Source: Haematococcus lacustris
Lineage: Eukaryota > Chlorophyta > Chlorophyceae > Chlamydomonadales > Haematococcaceae
Reading direction: 5' to 3'
Length of the DNA stretch: 64,000 nucleotides
Assembly (NCBI GenBank): GCA_030144725.1
Contig: JASKMD010000031.1
Span: 3,257,775 to 3,321,774 of the forward strand
How positions within the stretch are numbered: the first letter of the stretch is position 1; each line of letters opens with the position of its first letter. This document shows positions 61,887-64,000 of this stretch, one piece after another. The notes under the pieces are model-generated. The model did not search any database and was not told the DNA's origin. It saw only the letters and a list, made by a program, of their open reading frames with translations. A program made the position numbers and the translations under genes.

Positions 61887-64000
61887 AGTACCCACATACT
61901 GGGAGCTGTTTTGGAGCTGCTGCTGCTCATGCTGCTGCTGCTGCTGCTGCTGCTGCTGGCTGTCGGCCTTGCAAGGCTGCAGCCATTGTGGCGGCAGCAG
62001 CACCGGCGGTTGGAGGCTGTCACCAGACATCGCATTGTGAAGGGCAGAGTGGGTGGCAGCATGAGGGGCCATGGCGCCAAGGGGGTGAGGGGGGTGGGGG
62101 GAGAGGGGGTGGCTGGGGCAGGCGTTGTCAGTCAGGCCTGGGGGAGGGGGAGGAGGTGGGGATGCCACCACAGTAGGCAGCAGCAGCGAGGGAACCAAGT
62201 GGTGGTAGGAGCCAAGCTCATGCCTGCAAGCCAGATCACACCAGATCACACCAGGTTTTACCAGATCACACCAGATCACACAAGATCACACCAGATCACA
62301 CCAGATCACACTAAACCAGGTCACATATATTTGGACGAAATCAATAATTTTGCGAGGATGTGGTGCCTCACTGTCAATTGCTGTGCCAGCACAACAAGTC
62401 TTTGAAGCTCTTCAGCACATGCTCAAACTTTAAGGCATCCCACCAACTTAGGTGACCTACCCACCATTCACAGATGTCAGGTCACACCTTGACATTTCTC
62501 ACACTTCTCACTCACCCAGAGCCCAGCCAGGGCAGGCAGGCGTGGAAGCCCCCCACCGCATGGCGCAGAGGAGCCGTGGCTGCATTGACTAACCCCATGC
62601 CCACATTTGTCACACTTTGCCATGCAGCCCCCCAGCCCACCCCCCCAGCCCCCCCTTCGGGGGGGCCCCACAGCAGCCCAGGTCCGGCCTGGGGCCTGCA
62701 TGGGTTCCCCAGGCTGGTGCTGCTGCTGCTGGTGCTGCTGCTGCTGCTGCTGCTGAGGTCCAGCACAAAGAGCATGGCGTCGTACACAGTCCTGTCAGGG
62801 TCAGGCTGCCGCCCTGAGTTAATGGAGTAGAAGTTCTGGCAGCAGCAGAGAAGCAACGGCAGCGGCTGGGGCAGCGGGGCCAATGGGGGGGAGTGGGGGC
62901 GAGTAACGGAGGCAGGCAGCAGGGCCTGGTTGGCAGCCCGCCCTGATCCACAGCTCTGTGTCTGGCCAGCATGAACCCCTGCCTACCCAACCTGTTGCAT
63001 GCATACCCTGCCCTGCCCAACCTCCCCCACACACGAACCTTGCCGGCCTGGCCCCCGGCGCCCCACACACCTACCCCCTCCTGCCTGGCACCCTGCCTGC
63101 CCCCTTCCTGCCTGCCTGGCCCCCCTCCCCTGTCTGGCTGCCCCCCTCCCCCTGCCTGCCCCCCTCCTGCCTGCCCCCCTCCCCCTGCCTGCCCCCCTCC
63201 TGCCTGCCCCCCTCCCCCTGCCTGCCCCCCTCCTGCCTGCCCCCCTCCCGCTGCCTGCCCCCCTGGCCGCCCTGCTGCCCTGCTGACCTGCAGCTCCGCC
63301 ACACAGCGGTAGCCACAGCGGGAGTAGAGCCTGATGGCGGCCTGGTTGTAGGTGATGACGTGCAGGAACAGCAGCGGGCACCTGCACACACCCCACCCTC
63401 AGCCTCAGCCTTAGCCTCACCCTCACCCTCAGCCTCACCAGTGGGGTCACTTAGCCAATTCCTCCGCCCCCGCCCCAGCTGATCTGGCCTGCCCCCGCCC
63501 CAGCCTTGTGTCACACCGCGGCCCTACAGCAGCTCCTGCCCTCCTGTGCTCCGCTGGTGCTGCAGTCCTGGGTGGTTATGGTTGTTATCATTATAACCAC
63601 TCCACCAGCTACAGGATGAGGATGACAGGGTCAGGGTGACATGCTGGCCAGCACAGGGCCATGTGTGCATGGCAAGGACAGCCAGCCCATGCATACGGCA
63701 TTCAGCAGCAGGGGTTCTAGGTGCTGAGTCACACCCCTGCAGGCAATGACCACAGCTGCTACTGCAAGCCCGACCCCACCCCGCTCAAGCTACCCAGGGT
63801 GGTGGCAGTCAGGGTGAGGTGGTGGGTTCAGGGCGAGGTGGTGGGGTTCAGGGAGAGCCTGCCCCGCCCCTTTTCTACCTGGCGCGCACAGCATGCTGCT
63901 CCACCAGGGCCAGCAGCTGGCAGGCCAGCCCTGCCTGACGCCAGCCTGGAGCCACCCCCAGGGTCAGGATGTAGATGCCAGGCAGGCTGTCATGAACAGG
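61284..64000 (-). CDS. NAA60: NAA60-like N-alpha-acetyltransferase (5' end outside window)
   Basis: GNAT-fold acetyl-CoA-dependent N-terminal acetyltransferase. Exons 63879-64000 (partial), 63288-63381, 62516-62835 and 61284-62223 join in phase (491 residues present). The acetyl-CoA strand and P-loop appear as YILTLGVAPGWRQAGLACQLL, where the usual RxxGxG/A is altered to RQAGLA. Then LFLHVITYNQAAIRLYSRCGY, matching the LHVLTTNNTAINFYENRDF block of NAA60, and NFYSINSG ... YDAMLFVLDL for its YYSIRG ... YVLYI strand. The long tail is not part of the enzyme core: poly-Ser, two polyglutamine tracts, Pro-rich segments and three copies of a 13-residue Gly/Arg repeat. It ends SVSLFQWLMGG, and a hydrophobic helix is less clear than in the membrane-anchored plant and human forms. 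Confidence 0.82.
61399..61515 (-). repeat. 39-bp coding tandem repeat, three copies
   Basis: Encodes HGSSRGGEGREGG three times in the tail of the acetyltransferase; nearly identical copies, so recent expansion. Confidence 0.92.
63120..63265 (-). repeat. ~32-bp tandem repeat in acetyltransferase intron
   Basis: CCCCCTCCTGCCTG / CCCCCCTCCCCCTGCCTG alternate about four times between exons 63288-63381 and 62516-62835. Confidence 0.88.

Overview
The window looks like nuclear DNA from a chlamydomonadalean green alga. The genes are GC-rich and split by many short GT-AG introns. The DNA is full of simple-sequence and telomere-like (CCCTAA-type) repeats, and the recognisable proteins (an algal/plant-type Na+/Pi transporter, NUP205, a Fanzor-like remnant) fit that group. 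Haematococcus is my best guess, by inference from repeat style and the Fanzor-like fragment. A run of exactly 500 N at 40289-40788 shows this is a scaffold, and the two sides may not be truly adjacent.

Layout. 1-8.2 kb: a complete 19-exon phosphate transporter gene on the minus strand (1352-7701), bracketed by two copies of a ~240-bp direct repeat. 8.48-31.74 kb: a very large CACTA-like (En/Spm) DNA transposon of 23,253 bp. It has inverted CACTCCTACAAATTAG ends, dense 12-bp subterminal repeat arrays in opposite orientation, and a tnp2-like transposase (minus strand). Divergent from the transposase is a highly charged accessory protein. The element also holds two intronless F-box/LRR-like paralogues and a large plus-strand gene fusing a Ulp1-type cysteine protease, a coiled coil and a C-terminal double-stranded beta-helix (2OG-dioxygenase-like) domain. 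A non-autonomous LTR retrotransposon (21373-24431) is nested inside. The element sits in a Fanzor-like coding remnant whose two halves flank it.

32.34-33.59 kb: a 1,250-bp DNA transposon with ~125-bp near-perfect terminal inverted repeats and an ATAA duplication. 34.07-40.29 kb: a young Ty3/gypsy chromovirus-type element on the minus strand with identical LTRs, an upstream ORF, gag, and pol reached by an A AAA AAA frameshift site; the gap begins four bases before its 5' LTR would end. 40.79-56.82 kb: most of the nucleoporin gene NUP205 (plus strand, N-terminus lost in the gap). Its introns carry a 1.85-kb (TGCC)n satellite, several purine-rich minisatellites and two tRNA-derived SINE-like inserts. 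57.67-60.50 kb: a complete six-exon atypical short-chain dehydrogenase. 61.28-64.0 kb: the 3' part of a NAA60-like N-acetyltransferase on the minus strand, running off the window.

The host genes (Pi uptake, nuclear pore scaffold, NAD(P)-binding reductase, N-terminal acetylation) are unrelated housekeeping functions. The transposon genes do form a unit: transposase and accessory protein diverge from a shared promoter region at about 15.27 kb, and the protease/dioxygenase-like fusion and F-box/LRR-like genes look like cargo. Exon coordinates for the phosphate transporter, NUP205 from 43051 onward, the SDR and the acetyltransferase were traced by hand with consistent intron phases. N-termini of the transposase and the protease fusion, and part of NUP205 near 42.5 kb, were not resolved.
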